From: Streptomyces sp. NBC_01429
GTDB taxonomy: Bacteria; Actinomycetota; Actinomycetes; Streptomycetales; Streptomycetaceae
Assembly: GCF_036231945.1 (NCBI RefSeq)
Contig: NZ_CP109599.1
Span: 4,558,501-4,622,500 of the forward strand
Direction of reading: 5' to 3'
Length of the DNA: 64,000 bases
Shown: positions 44,631 through 57,762 of the stretch, piece by piece
Layout: each line of letters starts with the position of its first letter
How positions within the stretch are numbered: the first letter of the stretch is position 1
Program-made: the position numbers and the translations under genes
Notes under the pieces: generated by a model
Told to the model about the DNA's origin: nothing
Database searches by the model: none
Seen by the model: only the letters and a program-made list of their open reading frames with translations

Positions 44631-45142
44631 AACATCCCGCACAGCGTCAGCAGGTAACGGGCGAAGGCCGCGGCGGCCCGGAGCCGGAGGCCATCCGCTT
44701 CTTCGGTACGACCTGGGTCGGCCACGACGGCGGCTACGCGGCGCGCCGCGCGGCGGTCGCCGTCGGCTCCCTCACCACCGCCTTCGCCGCCTGCCTGCTG
44801 TTCCGACTCGCTTACCAGGGGCTGGAGATCGCCGCGGTGGGGTCCTTCGTCGGGATACTGGTCGTGGTGGTGTTCGCGGTGTGCGGCGCCATCGCGTTCC
44901 GCAGGACCTGGGAGGGCTTCGGCCGCCGCCCGGCCGACCCGGCCCGCGAGGAGTCGCTGCGCGGCCTCAAGACGATCGGCTTCATCGGCTCACTGATCGC
45001 GTACTTCCTGCGCTCGCTGGCCGAAGCCCCGGGGGAGGGCCTGCGCCGCCGGGAGTACGAGACGGCCGTCGTCCAGTACGAGCGCCGCCGCGCCGCCCGC
45101 ACGGGCAACCCGGCCGCCCGCCGGGGCCCCAAGGGCACTTAG
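44624..45142 (+). CDS. small two-segment membrane protein, 172 aa
   Basis: There is a polar N-terminus (about 40 residues), two hydrophobic segments (AAVAVGSLTTAFAACLLFRL and AVGSFVGILVVVVFAVCGAI) and a basic, charged C-terminal half (GLRRREYETAVVQYERRRAA). No family is recognised. The GTG at 44624 sits in a perfect palindrome and 6 bases after a GATAAT -10, so translation probably starts at the 5' end of the mRNA and a repressor could cover the site. Confidence 0.75.
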   Translation: MSEHPAQRQQVTGEGRGGPEPEAIRFFGTTWVGHDGGYAARRAAVAVGSLTTAFAACLLFRLAYQGLEIAAVGSFVGILVVVVFAVCGAIAFRRTWEGFGRRPADPAREESLRGLKTIGFIGSLIAYFLRSLAEAPGEGLRRREYETAVVQYERRRAARTGNPAARRGPKGT

Positions 45143-45233
45143 ACCGACCGGCACATGGGGGTGGTCGGTCTCAGGATCTTTCGTTCGGATCTCTATGGGG
45201 CTGCCGGCCCGCACCTGGCGCAGCATAGGACGC

Positions 45234-45983
45234 ATGACTCTTCGCGCCCTCTCCTTCGACGCCGTGGCCGACCAGTACGACACCGCGCGCCCCGGCTATC
45301 CGGCCGCCCTCTTCGACACCGTCGAGGAACTGGCCGGCCGCCCCCTGCGGGGCGCCCGCGTCGTCGACGTGGGCGCGGGCACCGGTATCGCCACCCGCAC
45401 ACTGCGCGAACGCGGCGCCCTGGTCACCGCCGTCGAGCCGGGCCCCGCCATGGCGGCCCGGCTGCGCCGGACGCTCCCCGGCGTCCCGCTCGTCCGGGCG
45501 TTCGGCGACGCCCTGCCGATCGCCGACGGCAGCGCCGACCTCATCACGTACGCCCAGTCCTGGCACTGGACCGACCCGGCCCGCTCGCTGCCCGAGGCGC
45601 TGCGCGTACTGCGCCCCGGCGGCGCGCTCGCCCTGTGGTGGAACGTCTCCGACGGCTCGGTCCCCTGGATCGCTGAGCAGGGCGCGCGGATCGAGGCATG
45701 GGCGGGGGACGGCGCGCACGGCGCGCACAGCGCCCACGGCCGGGGCGACGGGCTGCCCGAGTCGCTGGAACCCGTGGAGCGCCGGGTGCCCTGGACCCGC
45801 CGCGTCACCGTCGACGCCCACCTCGCCAACCTCGGCAGCCACTCGGTCTTCCAGATGCGCGGCGCACCGGACGCCGGAGCCTTCCTCGCGGCCGAGCGGG
45901 CCGCGCTCCTCGCGCGTTTCCCCGACGGGACCCTGGAGGAGGCGTACGTGGTCGATCTGACGGTCGTCGTGAACGACCGCTGA
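45234..45983 (+). CDS. class I SAM-dependent methyltransferase (UbiE/Methyltransf_11 type)
   Basis: A 249-aa enzyme. Motif I (SAM loop) is ARVVDVGAGTGIATRTL, motif II includes VTAVEPGPAMAARL, and the YAQSWHWTDPARSLPEALRV segment with ALRVLRPGGALALWW is typical of small-molecule or lipid methyltransferases that start SFDAVADQYDTARPGYP. ATG 45234 is chosen to match the family N-terminus; the frame is open to 45195. An imperfect internal Gly/Ala/His repeat (GAHGAHSAHGRG) lies near residue 160. The substrate is unknown. Confidence 0.87.
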   Translation: MTLRALSFDAVADQYDTARPGYPAALFDTVEELAGRPLRGARVVDVGAGTGIATRTLRERGALVTAVEPGPAMAARLRRTLPGVPLVRAFGDALPIADGSADLITYAQSWHWTDPARSLPEALRVLRPGGALALWWNVSDGSVPWIAEQGARIEAWAGDGAHGAHSAHGRGDGLPESLEPVERRVPWTRRVTVDAHLANLGSHSVFQMRGAPDAGAFLAAERAALLARFPDGTLEEAYVVDLTVVVNDR

Positions 45984-46023
45984 GGCCGCACCGCCGCGGC
46001 GCCCCCGCACACCGGCCGAACGC

Positions 46024-46053
46024 TTGACGGGGGCGCCGCCGCGCGCGCATTAT
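46024..46053 (+). promoter_or_regulatory. leaderless promoter of the ABC exporter
   Basis: A -35 TTGACG (46024-46029), 18-base spacer and -10 CATTAT (46048-46053), with ATG 46061 starting 8 bases after the -10. Confidence 0.65.
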
Positions 46054-46069
46054 TCATCACATGATGAAT
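46052..46069. promoter_or_regulatory. 8-bp palindrome over the ABC exporter start
   Basis: ATTCATCA-CA-TGATGAAT is a perfect 18-bp inverted repeat over the -10 and the first codons of the gene at 46061. It is AT-rich in a GC-rich genome, typical of a MarR- or TetR-type operator. Confidence 0.7.
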
Positions 46070-46828
46070 TTGGCGACGGCCGCCGTCCACGCCCGCGGCC
46101 TCACCGTCAGGCGGGGCGACCGCACCGTCCTGCGCGGCCTCGACTTCTCCGTACCTTCCGGCCGGATCACCGGACTGCTCGGCCCCTCCGGCTGCGGCAA
46201 ATCGACCCTCATGCGCGCCCTCGTCGGCACCCAGGCCCAGGTCACCGGGACCTTGGACGTCCTCGGCAAGCCCGGCGGCGCCCCCGAACTGCGCGCCCGC
46301 ATCGGCTACGTCACCCAGGCACCCTCCGTCTACGACGATCTGACGGTCGAGCAGAATCTCGACTACTTCGCCGCCGTCCTCGACCCGGGACGCCGACGCC
46401 GCGCCGCCCGCCGCGAAGCCGTCGCCGCGGCCATCGCCGACGTGGACCTCGCCTCCCACGCCGGCTCCCTCGCCGGCCGGCTCTCCGGCGGCCAGCGCAG
46501 CCGCGTCTCCCTCGCCGTCGCCCTGCTCGGCGCGCCCGAACTCCTCGTCCTGGACGAGCCGACCGTCGGGCTCGACCCCGTACTCCGCCGGGACCTGTGG
46601 GACCTCTTCCACCGCATCGCCGCCGAACGCGCCGTGACGATCCTCATCTCCTCGCACGTCATGGACGAGGCCGAACGCTGCCACCGGCTGCTCCTCATGC
46701 GCCAGGGCCAGATCCTCGCCGACGACACCCCCGCCGCCCTGTGCGCCCGCACACGCACCGAGACCGTCGAAGCCGCCTTCCTCCACCTGGTCGACGAGGC
46801 CGACGCAACCCAGGAGAGCCCCCGATGA
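46061..46828 (+). CDS. ABC transporter ATP-binding protein
   Basis: A 255-aa nucleotide-binding subunit of an ABC-2-type exporter. Walker A is LGPSGCGKSTLM, the signature is RLSGGQRSRVSLA and Walker B is LLVLDEPTVGLDP. The class is DrrA/CcmA-like, used for drug or lipid export. The start lies inside a palindrome and directly downstream of a promoter. The stop overlaps the permease start (ATGA), so the two form a complete exporter. Confidence 0.94.
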   Translation: MMNLATAAVHARGLTVRRGDRTVLRGLDFSVPSGRITGLLGPSGCGKSTLMRALVGTQAQVTGTLDVLGKPGGAPELRARIGYVTQAPSVYDDLTVEQNLDYFAAVLDPGRRRRAARREAVAAAIADVDLASHAGSLAGRLSGGQRSRVSLAVALLGAPELLVLDEPTVGLDPVLRRDLWDLFHRIAAERAVTILISSHVMDEAERCHRLLLMRQGQILADDTPAALCARTRTETVEAAFLHLVDEADATQESPR

Positions 46829-47634
46829 CCACCACGACCCCGGTCACGACCGAGCCCCCGGCCACCGGCCCGGAGCCCACGGCGGCCACGGCCCCGATCT
46901 CCGCCGCCCGTACCGTCGCCACCGCCGCCCGCGTCCTGCGCCAGCTGCGCCACGACCCCCGCTCGATCGCGCTGATGATCCTCGTCCCGTGCGTGATGCT
47001 CCTCCTGCTCCGGTACGTCTTCGACGGAGACCCGCGCACCTTCGACACCATCGGGGCCTCGCTGCTCGGCATCTTCCCGCTGATCACGATGTTCCTGGTG
47101 ACCTCCATCGCCACCCTGCGCGAACGCACCTCGGGCACTCTGGAGCGACTGCTCGCCATGCCGCTCGGCAAGGGCGACCTGATCCTCGGCTACGCCCTGG
47201 CGTTCGGCGCGCTCGCCGTCGTCCAGTCCGTCCTCGCCACGGCCCTCGCCCTCTGGGCCCTCGGCCTGGACGTCGCGGGATCCGCCTGGCTGCTCCTGCT
47301 GGTCGCCCTCCTCGACGCCCTGCTCGGCACGGCCCTCGGCCTCTTCGTCTCGGCGTTCGCGGCATCCGAGTTCCAGGCCGTCCAGTTCATGCCCGCGGTG
47401 ATCTTCCCGCAGCTCCTCCTGTGCGGCCTGTTCGCTCCCCGCTCCACCATGCAGCCCGTACTGGAGGCGATCTCCGACGTGCTGCCCATGTCGTACGCGG
47501 TCGACGGCATGGACCAGGTCCTGAGCCACCCGGACGTCACCGGAGACTTCGTCCGGGACGCCGTGATCGTCGCGGGGTGCGCCGTACTCGTCCTCGGCCT
47601 GGGCGCCGCGACCCTCCGCCGCCGTACGGCCTGA
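46825..47634 (+). CDS. ABC-2 type transporter permease
   Basis: A 269-aa permease of the DrrB type. After a Thr/Pro/Ala-rich N-terminus there are six hydrophobic segments (for example SIALMILVPCVMLLLLRYVF and LLGIFPLITMFLVTSIATLR). The ABC-2 signature region ERTSGTLERLLAMPLGKGDL follows segment 2. It is coupled to the ATP-binding gene by ATGA. The substrate is not predictable, and no regulator gene is adjacent. Confidence 0.93.
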   Translation: MTTTTPVTTEPPATGPEPTAATAPISAARTVATAARVLRQLRHDPRSIALMILVPCVMLLLLRYVFDGDPRTFDTIGASLLGIFPLITMFLVTSIATLRERTSGTLERLLAMPLGKGDLILGYALAFGALAVVQSVLATALALWALGLDVAGSAWLLLLVALLDALLGTALGLFVSAFAASEFQAVQFMPAVIFPQLLLCGLFAPRSTMQPVLEAISDVLPMSYAVDGMDQVLSHPDVTGDFVRDAVIVAGCAVLVLGLGAATLRRRTA

Positions 47635-47771
47635 CCACCCGCGCCCACGGGGGCAGCGCCACGCCACGCCGTACCGCTCCTCGGACACGCCCGCCCGCTG
47701 TCCGACCCCGGTGCGAGGATGGGACACGGACGTCAGCAACACCCCATTTCCACCGGCGAGGTGACCCCGCA

Positions 47772-48581
47772 ATGCCCCAGACAGTCGCAGTCCTCGGCAC
47801 CGGAAAAATCGGCGAGGCCCTGCTCAGCGGCATGATCCGCGCGGGCTGGCGAGCCGCCGACCTGCTGGCCACCACCCGCCGCCCCGAGCGCGCCGAGGAG
47901 CTGCGCTCGCGCTACGGCGTGGAGGCCGTCACCAACGCCGAGGCCGCGAAGCGCGCCGACATCCTCATCCTCGCCGCCAAGCCCCAGGACATGGGCCGGC
48001 TGCTCGACGAACTCACCCCGCACGTCACCGCCGACCGGCTGATCATCAGCGCCGCCGCCGGAATCACCACCTCCTTCATCGAGGAGCGCCTCCCCCTCGG
48101 CACCCCCGTCGTACGCGTCATGCCGAACACCCCCGTCCTGGTGGACGAGGGCATGTCCGTCATCTCGGGCGGCAGCCACGCACTCCCCGCGCATCTGGCC
48201 CATGCCGAGGAGATCTTCGGCGGCGTCGGCAAGACCCTGCGCGTCCCGGAGTCCCAGCAGGACGCGTGCACCGCGCTCTCCGGCTCGGGCCCGGCGTACT
48301 TCTACTTCCTGGTCGAGGCGATGACCGACGCCGGCATCCTCCTCGGCCTGCCCCGCGCCCAGGCGCACGATCTGATCGTCCAGGCCGCCATCGGCGCGGC
48401 GGTCATGCTGCGCGACAGCGGCGAACACCCGGTCAAGCTCCGCGAGGCGGTGACCTCCCCGGCCGGCACCACGATCAGCGCCATCCGGGAACTGGAGAAC
48501 CACGGGGTACGGGCAGCCCTCATCGCCGCCATCGAAGCGGCCCGCGACCGCAGCCGCGCCCTGGCCACGGGCAACGGCTGA
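47772..48581 (+). CDS. proC: pyrroline-5-carboxylate reductase
   Basis: ProC reduces pyrroline-5-carboxylate to proline with NAD(P)H. The N-terminal Rossmann motif is VAVLGTGKIGEALLSGMIRA. The conserved AAGITTSFIEERLP, RVMPNTPVLVDEG and the C-terminal P5CR signature region LREAVTSPAGTTISAIRELE are present. At 269 aa it has the normal length. GAGGTGA lies 8 bases before ATG 47772. It is convergent with trpS across a short GC-rich hairpin region. Confidence 0.96.
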   Translation: MPQTVAVLGTGKIGEALLSGMIRAGWRAADLLATTRRPERAEELRSRYGVEAVTNAEAAKRADILILAAKPQDMGRLLDELTPHVTADRLIISAAAGITTSFIEERLPLGTPVVRVMPNTPVLVDEGMSVISGGSHALPAHLAHAEEIFGGVGKTLRVPESQQDACTALSGSGPAYFYFLVEAMTDAGILLGLPRAQAHDLIVQAAIGAAVMLRDSGEHPVKLREAVTSPAGTTISAIRELENHGVRAALIAAIEAARDRSRALATGNG

Positions 48582-48598
48582 CGGCACGGGTCCCGGGA

Positions 48599-48619
48599 CC
48601 GGTCGGCCGGGCCGACCGG
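48599..48619. terminator. probable terminator between proC and trpS
   Basis: The arms CCGGTCGGC (48599-48607) and 48611-48619 pair around CGG, within a CCGGT/ACCGG-rich stretch of about 65 bases. Several alternative pairings are possible. Confidence 0.45.
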
Positions 48620-48661
48620 CCGACCGGACCGAGCGACCGGCCGCTCCCGAGTCGGGACCGG

Positions 48662-49657
48662 TCAGGCGGGCAGCAGCCCGATGGCGCGGAAAGCCGAGTC
48701 GACCACGGGCCGCGCCATCGACCTGGCCCGTTCCGCCCCCTCCCGCAGCACCTGCTCCACGGAGTCGGAATCCGCGGCCAGGGCGGCGTGCCGCGCCCGC
48801 ATCGGTCGCAGCAGTTCGACCACGGCCTCGGCGGTGTCCCGCTTCAGCGCCCCGTACGAGTCGTACGCACCGGCCAGCTCCTGCGGGTCCCGGTCCGTGC
48901 ACGCCGCGAGGATCTCCAGCAGATTCGTCACCCCGGGCTTGGCATCCCGGTCGTACGCGACCTCGCGCCCGCTGTCGGTGACGGCGCGCATGATCTTCTT
49001 CCGCACGGCGTCGGTGTCGTCCAGCAGATAGACGATCCCGGCGCCGGAATCGTGCGACTTCCCCATCTTCGACGTCGGATCCTGGAGATCCATCACCCGC
49101 GCGGCCACCGGCGGCCGGGTCGCCCGGGGCACGGTGAACGTGTGCCCGTAACGCTGGTTGAAGCGCAGGGCGAGATCCCGCGTCAGCTCCACATGCTGAG
49201 TCTGGTCCTCACCCACCGGGACCTCATCGGTCCGGTAGGCGAGGATGTCCGCCGCCATCAGCACCGGGTACGACAGCAGCGAGAACCGCACACTCTCCCC
49301 GGACGCCCGCGCCCGCGCGCTCTTCTCCTTGTACTGGATCATGCGCCGCAGCTCCCCGTCGGTGGCCGTGCACTCCAGCAGATACGACAGCCGGGTGTGC
49401 TCGTCGACGTGGCTCTGTACGAATACGGTGCACAGCGCGGGGTCGAGCCCCGCCGCCAGCATCAGCGTGGCCGCCTGCCGGCTGAGTCTGCGCACCCGTG
49501 CCGGGTCGTGTTCGACGGTCAGGGCATGCAGGTCCACGACGCTGAACAGCGCGTCTGCCCGGTGCTGATCCACCTCGACCCAACGGCGCAGGGCACCGAG
49601 GTAGTTGCCCAGCGTCAGATGTCCGGTGGGTTTGATCCCGCTGAAGATCCGTGTCAT
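48662..49657 (-). CDS. trpS: tryptophanyl-tRNA synthetase, probable attenuator-controlled auxiliary enzyme
   Basis: A class I synthetase that charges tRNA-Trp. The HIGH-type motif is PTGHLTLGNY (10-19) and the KMSKS-type motif is KMGKS (197-201); SYPVLMAADILAY and GEDQTQHVELTRD are family blocks. At 331 aa it has the normal length. Position 9 is Lys (SGIKPTG); from memory, Lys9 rather than Gln marks the indolmycin-resistant Streptomyces TrpRS1 type. A Trp-containing leader peptide and alternative hairpins lie upstream, as in the reported attenuation of S. coelicolor trpRS1. A second housekeeping trpS is expected elsewhere. Confidence 0.93.
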   Translation of the reverse strand: MTRIFSGIKPTGHLTLGNYLGALRRWVEVDQHRADALFSVVDLHALTVEHDPARVRRLSRQAATLMLAAGLDPALCTVFVQSHVDEHTRLSYLLECTATDGELRRMIQYKEKSARARASGESVRFSLLSYPVLMAADILAYRTDEVPVGEDQTQHVELTRDLALRFNQRYGHTFTVPRATRPPVAARVMDLQDPTSKMGKSHDSGAGIVYLLDDTDAVRKKIMRAVTDSGREVAYDRDAKPGVTNLLEILAACTDRDPQELAGAYDSYGALKRDTAEAVVELLRPMRARHAALAADSDSVEQVLREGAERARSMARPVVDSAFRAIGLLPA

Positions 49658-49740
49658 GTCTTCTGCTCACCCTCTTGATCGAGTTGATCCGAGTCGGCCA
49701 CCGTCACCGACGGCCGGACTCCCAGGAGGGGAGAAACACG

Positions 49741-49765
49741 AACGGCCGCCGAAGCGGCGGCCGTT
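49741..49765 (-). terminator. attenuator terminator hairpin of trpS
   Basis: On the minus strand AACGGCCGCCG and CGGCGGCCGTT pair perfectly around CTT. The first arm can instead pair with 49806-49799 (segment 2), giving an antiterminator. It ends 84 bases before the trpS ATG. Confidence 0.8.
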
Positions 49766-49786
49766 GCACGCGTACGTGAGGAGCGA

Positions 49787-49806
49787 GGGCCGCCGTCAGG
49801 CGGCCC
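49787..49806 (-). promoter_or_regulatory. attenuator segments 1 and 2 (anti-antiterminator hairpin)
   Basis: GGGCCGCC and GGCGGCCC pair as an 8-bp stem around a 4-base loop that includes the leader-peptide stop. Segment 2 (with neighbouring C) is also complementary to the terminator's first arm, so the two structures exclude each other. Confidence 0.75.
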
Positions 49807-49837
49807 GCCACTTCAGGGGATGCGTACGCGAGGTCAT
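49796..49837 (-). CDS. trpS leader peptide, 13 aa with one Trp codon
   Basis: The minus strand encodes MTSRTHPLKWRAA. The single Trp codon (49810-49808) is three codons before the stop, and segment 1 of the hairpin begins right after it. A ribosome waiting for Trp-tRNA there would cover segment 1, free segment 2 to pair with the terminator arm and let transcription into trpS continue. TACTCT (49849-49844) lies 6 bases before the ATG; the intervening GAGGCC could be a weak ribosome site or the 5' end may be the ATG itself. Confidence 0.75.
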   Translation of the reverse strand: MTSRTHPLKWRAA

Positions 49838-49849
49838 GGCCTCAGAGTA

Positions 49850-50532
49850 GCGTCCGACCACCGAGTTGACACGGGAAACGCGGATCCGTAATGTTCTCCG
49901 AGCTGTCCGACGTGAGCACCGGCCCAGGTCGGCCCCGGACAGCCACTCCGCAGGGCCATACAAGAAGCAGTGCGACCGTTTTCGGTGGCAGCAGCTTTCG
50001 CGTGTGAGTTTGCGAAATGAGGAATCCGCGTTCGAAGGGACGCAGCCCCGATTAGCGTCGGAGCCGGTGATTCCGCTAAAGTCTCACTCGTCGGAAGGGC
50101 CCAACAGCCCCGATGGCAGCCCACTCTGACTGGGAATCAGGCCCGAAAGGATCTGGTAGAGTCGGAACCGCTGGAAAGGGAAAGCGCGAAAGCGAAGAAC
50201 TGGAAAGCAAGCCCCGCTCCGACGGGGAATCGGACACGAAAGAGTCTGATAGAGTCGGAAACGCAAGACGGAAACAAAACAAAGAAACACCGAAGGGAAG
50301 CGCCCGGAGGAAAGCCCGAGAGGGTGAGTACAAAGGAAGCGTCCGTTCCTTGAGAACTCAACAGCGTGCCAAAAGTCAACGCCAGATATGTTGATACCCC
50401 GACCTACCGAGTTATTTGGTGGGTTGAGGTTCCTTTGAAGAAAAAACACAGCGAGGATGCTGTGAACTACTGGTCTTATTCCGACCGGTGGTTCCGGCTC
50501 TCGTGCGTGTCGACCCGATTACGGGTAAACAT
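49850..50532 (+). promoter_or_regulatory. rRNA operon promoter and leader region
   Basis: No gene is seen. Three -10-like hexamers lie in tandem: TAAAGT (50077-50082), TAGAGT (50157-50162) and TAGAGT (50250-50255). The last two lie in similar 35-bp blocks (GGGAATC...TAGAGTCGGAA), suggesting a promoter duplication. The element TTGAGAACTCAACAG (50349-50363) is a boxA/antitermination-type leader feature, and its partner TTTGAGAACTGCACAGT occurs before the 23S gene. Paired leader sequences probably form the RNase III processing stem of pre-16S. Confidence 0.7.
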
Positions 50533-55478
<4,946 letters not shown>

Positions 55479-55573
55479 CAGTTGCTCGCGTCCACTGTGT
55501 TAGTTCTGAAGTAACGAACAGCCGTGACCGTCTTTAATTAGATGCGTATCCGGTGTTTGTTTAACTTCATAGT

Positions 55574-55692
55574 GTTTCGGTGGTCATTGCGTGAGGGAAA
55601 CGCCCGGTTACATTCCGAACCCGGAAGCTAAGCCTCACAGCGCCGATGGTACTGCAGGGGGGACCCTGTGGGAGAGTAGGACGCCGCCGAAC
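55574..55692 (+). rRNA. rrf: 5S ribosomal RNA
   Basis: About 119 bases starting GTTTCGGTGGTCATTGCG and ending ACGCCGCCGAAC; the ends pair as helix I. The internal CCGAACCCGGAAGCTAAG is the conserved 5S loop. It is followed by the operon terminator. Confidence 0.97.
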
Positions 55693-55705
55693 AATTATTG
55701 TGGGG

Positions 55706-55733
55706 ATGCCCCGCACCTTATGGTGCGGGGCAT
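55706..55733 (+). terminator. rRNA operon terminator
   Basis: ATGCCCCGCACC (55706-55717) pairs perfectly with 55722-55733 around TTAT, followed by TTCTGCGTT. It lies 13 bases after the 5S gene. Confidence 0.88.
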
Positions 55734-55775
55734 TTCTGCGTTCAGGGGCATTTTCACGTTCAGTAGGCTCAGGGC

Positions 55776-56432
55776 ATGCGCTACGAACTGGTCATCTTCG
55801 ACAACGACGGCGTGCTCGTCGACAGCGAACCGATCTCCAACACCATCCTGGCCGCCTACCTCACCGAGCTGGGCCATCCCACCTCCTACGAGGACTGCCT
55901 GCGGGACTACATGGGCGCCGCCGTCCATCGCGTACACGACCTCGTGCGGGAGCGGACCGGGCGTGCTCTGCCCGCGGACTTCGACGATGTCCTGCACGCC
56001 CGGGTCTTCGCCGCCTTCGAAAGGGAGTTGCGCCCGGTGGAGGGCGCCGTCGCCGTCGTGGAGAAGCTGGCCGCCGACGGGGTGCCGTACTGCGTCGCCT
56101 CGTCCGGGAGCCATGAGCGGATCCGGGTGGGACACCGTAAGACCGGGCTGGACCGGCTGTTCGAGGACCGGGTCATCTTCAGCGCCCAGGACGTCGGCCG
56201 GGGCAAGCCGGCGCCCGACCTCTTCCTGCACGCCGCCGAGCGGATGGGCGTCGCGCCCGAACGCTGTGTCGTGGTCGAGGACAGCCCGCACGGAGTCGCC
56301 GCCGCCAGGGCCGCCGGCATGGACGTGTACGCGTTCACGGCGATGACACCCGTCGAGAAGCTGTCCGACGCCACCGGCCACTTCGCCGGCATGGCCGAAC
56401 TTCCCGGACTGCTCGGCCGATCCGTGACCTGA
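55776..56432 (+). CDS. HAD-superfamily hydrolase (beta-phosphoglucomutase-like)
   Basis: A 218-aa phosphatase or phosphomutase. Motif I with the nucleophile Asp is IFDNDGVLVDSEPIS, motif II lies in VASSGSHERI, motif III Lys in GRGKPAPDLFLHAA and motif IV acidic residues in VVVEDSPHGVAAARAAG. A four-helix cap follows motif I. TAGGCT (55764-55769) ends 6 bases before ATG 55776, so it is likely leaderless. The substrate is unknown; motif I with DGVLVDSE is typical of the sugar-phosphate group. Confidence 0.9.
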   Translation: MRYELVIFDNDGVLVDSEPISNTILAAYLTELGHPTSYEDCLRDYMGAAVHRVHDLVRERTGRALPADFDDVLHARVFAAFERELRPVEGAVAVVEKLAADGVPYCVASSGSHERIRVGHRKTGLDRLFEDRVIFSAQDVGRGKPAPDLFLHAAERMGVAPERCVVVEDSPHGVAAARAAGMDVYAFTAMTPVEKLSDATGHFAGMAELPGLLGRSVT

Positions 56433-56475
56433 TCCATCTACCCATGGGTAGCGCGGAGCCCTACGCTGTGCGGCC

Positions 56476-57762
56476 ATGACGGATGCGCGTTTGCGGCACG
56501 GCCGGGTCTCACTGGCGCTCGGCTTCTTCGTCCAGGGGGTGACGTTCGCCCTGCTGGTCACCCGTATCCCCGCCATCCAGAACCGGTACGGGATATCCGA
56601 CGGACTGCTCCCCGCCTTTCTCGCCGCCGTGCCGGTCCTGGCCGGCGTCGGCAGTGTCGCCACCGAGAAGCTCGTCGCGCGGGTGCGGCCGGGGACGCTG
56701 CTGCGCTGGTCCCAGCCCGTCGTCATGCTGGCCCTCCTGGGCGTCGGAGCCGGGGACGAGGTCTGGCAGCTCGGAGCCTCGCTGGCCGCGTTCGGGCTGG
56801 CCGTCGGCGTGCTGGACGCGTCCATGAACATGCTCGGCGTGAGCATCCAGCGGGCGTACGGGCGCAGCATCATCCTCGGGTTTCACGCGGCGTTCAGCCT
56901 GGGCGGGATGGCCGGGGCCTCGCTCGCCTGGGCGGGTGCGCACTGGCAGCTGCCGCTGCTGATGTCGTATCTCCCGGTGGTGGCCGTGCTGTTGCCGGCC
57001 GCGCTGGTGGGCAGCCGTTGGTACGTGGACTCCGCGCCGAGTGCGGGCGCCGACGCGGGGAGGCACCCAGGGCAGGACGCCGGCAAGGGGGAGGCCGCGA
57101 GCGTCGGCACTCCCGGCACTCCCGGCACTTCCGGCGCTCCCGTCAGCCCCCTCGCCTTCCGGCTGCTGCTGCCGCTCTGTCTCGTGATGGCCTTCGCCTA
57201 TATCGGTGATTCCACGGTCTCGAACTGGAGCGCCAAGTATCTCCAGGACGTCCTCGGCGGCTCGGAGGAGCTGGCGACCGTCCCGTACAACGCTTATATG
57301 GTCACCACGCTGCTGGGGCGCGCGGTCGGGGATCTCGGGGTGCGGCGGTTCGGGCCCGTGGCGGTGGTGCGGTGCGGGTCGGTGCTGGCCGGGGCGGGGT
57401 TCGCCGTGGTGGCGCTGGCCTCGGGGCCCTGGGTGGGGATCCTCGGGTTCACGATGCTGGGGCTCGGGCTGTGTGTGATCGTGCCGCAGACCTTCGCGGC
57501 CGCCGGGCGGCTCGCGGAGGAACGGAACAGCCCCGGGGGCAGCGACGCCGCCGTGGCCCGGCTCAATGTCTTCAACTACGTGGGTTTTCTGGTCGGATCG
57601 CCGCTCGTGGGGGCGCTCGGGGACGCCTGGAGCTACCGGGGCGCGATGCTCGTACCGATGGTGATGGTCCTGGTGACCCTCGTGTACGCCCGCTCGTTCG
57701 GGGCGGAGCCGGACCGATACGGTGGCGGGCATGAGCGGCCACGCGCGGTTGATGTGGGATGA
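56476..57762 (+). CDS. MFS transporter, 12-segment
   Basis: A 428-aa MFS protein with about 12 hydrophobic segments and a central Gly/Ala/Ser loop (residues about 192-222). It starts SLALGFFVQGVTFALLVTRI, followed by PAIQNRYGISDGLLPAFLAA, which resembles YbjJ/FucP-like MFS proteins with unknown substrates. TACGCT (56462-56467) lies 8 bases before ATG 56476. Its 3' end overlaps the acuC-like gene by 32 bases. Confidence 0.87.
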   Translation: MTDARLRHGRVSLALGFFVQGVTFALLVTRIPAIQNRYGISDGLLPAFLAAVPVLAGVGSVATEKLVARVRPGTLLRWSQPVVMLALLGVGAGDEVWQLGASLAAFGLAVGVLDASMNMLGVSIQRAYGRSIILGFHAAFSLGGMAGASLAWAGAHWQLPLLMSYLPVVAVLLPAALVGSRWYVDSAPSAGADAGRHPGQDAGKGEAASVGTPGTPGTSGAPVSPLAFRLLLPLCLVMAFAYIGDSTVSNWSAKYLQDVLGGSEELATVPYNAYMVTTLLGRAVGDLGVRRFGPVAVVRCGSVLAGAGFAVVALASGPWVGILGFTMLGLGLCVIVPQTFAAAGRLAEERNSPGGSDAAVARLNVFNYVGFLVGSPLVGALGDAWSYRGAMLVPMVMVLVTLVYARSFGAEPDRYGGGHERPRAVDVG

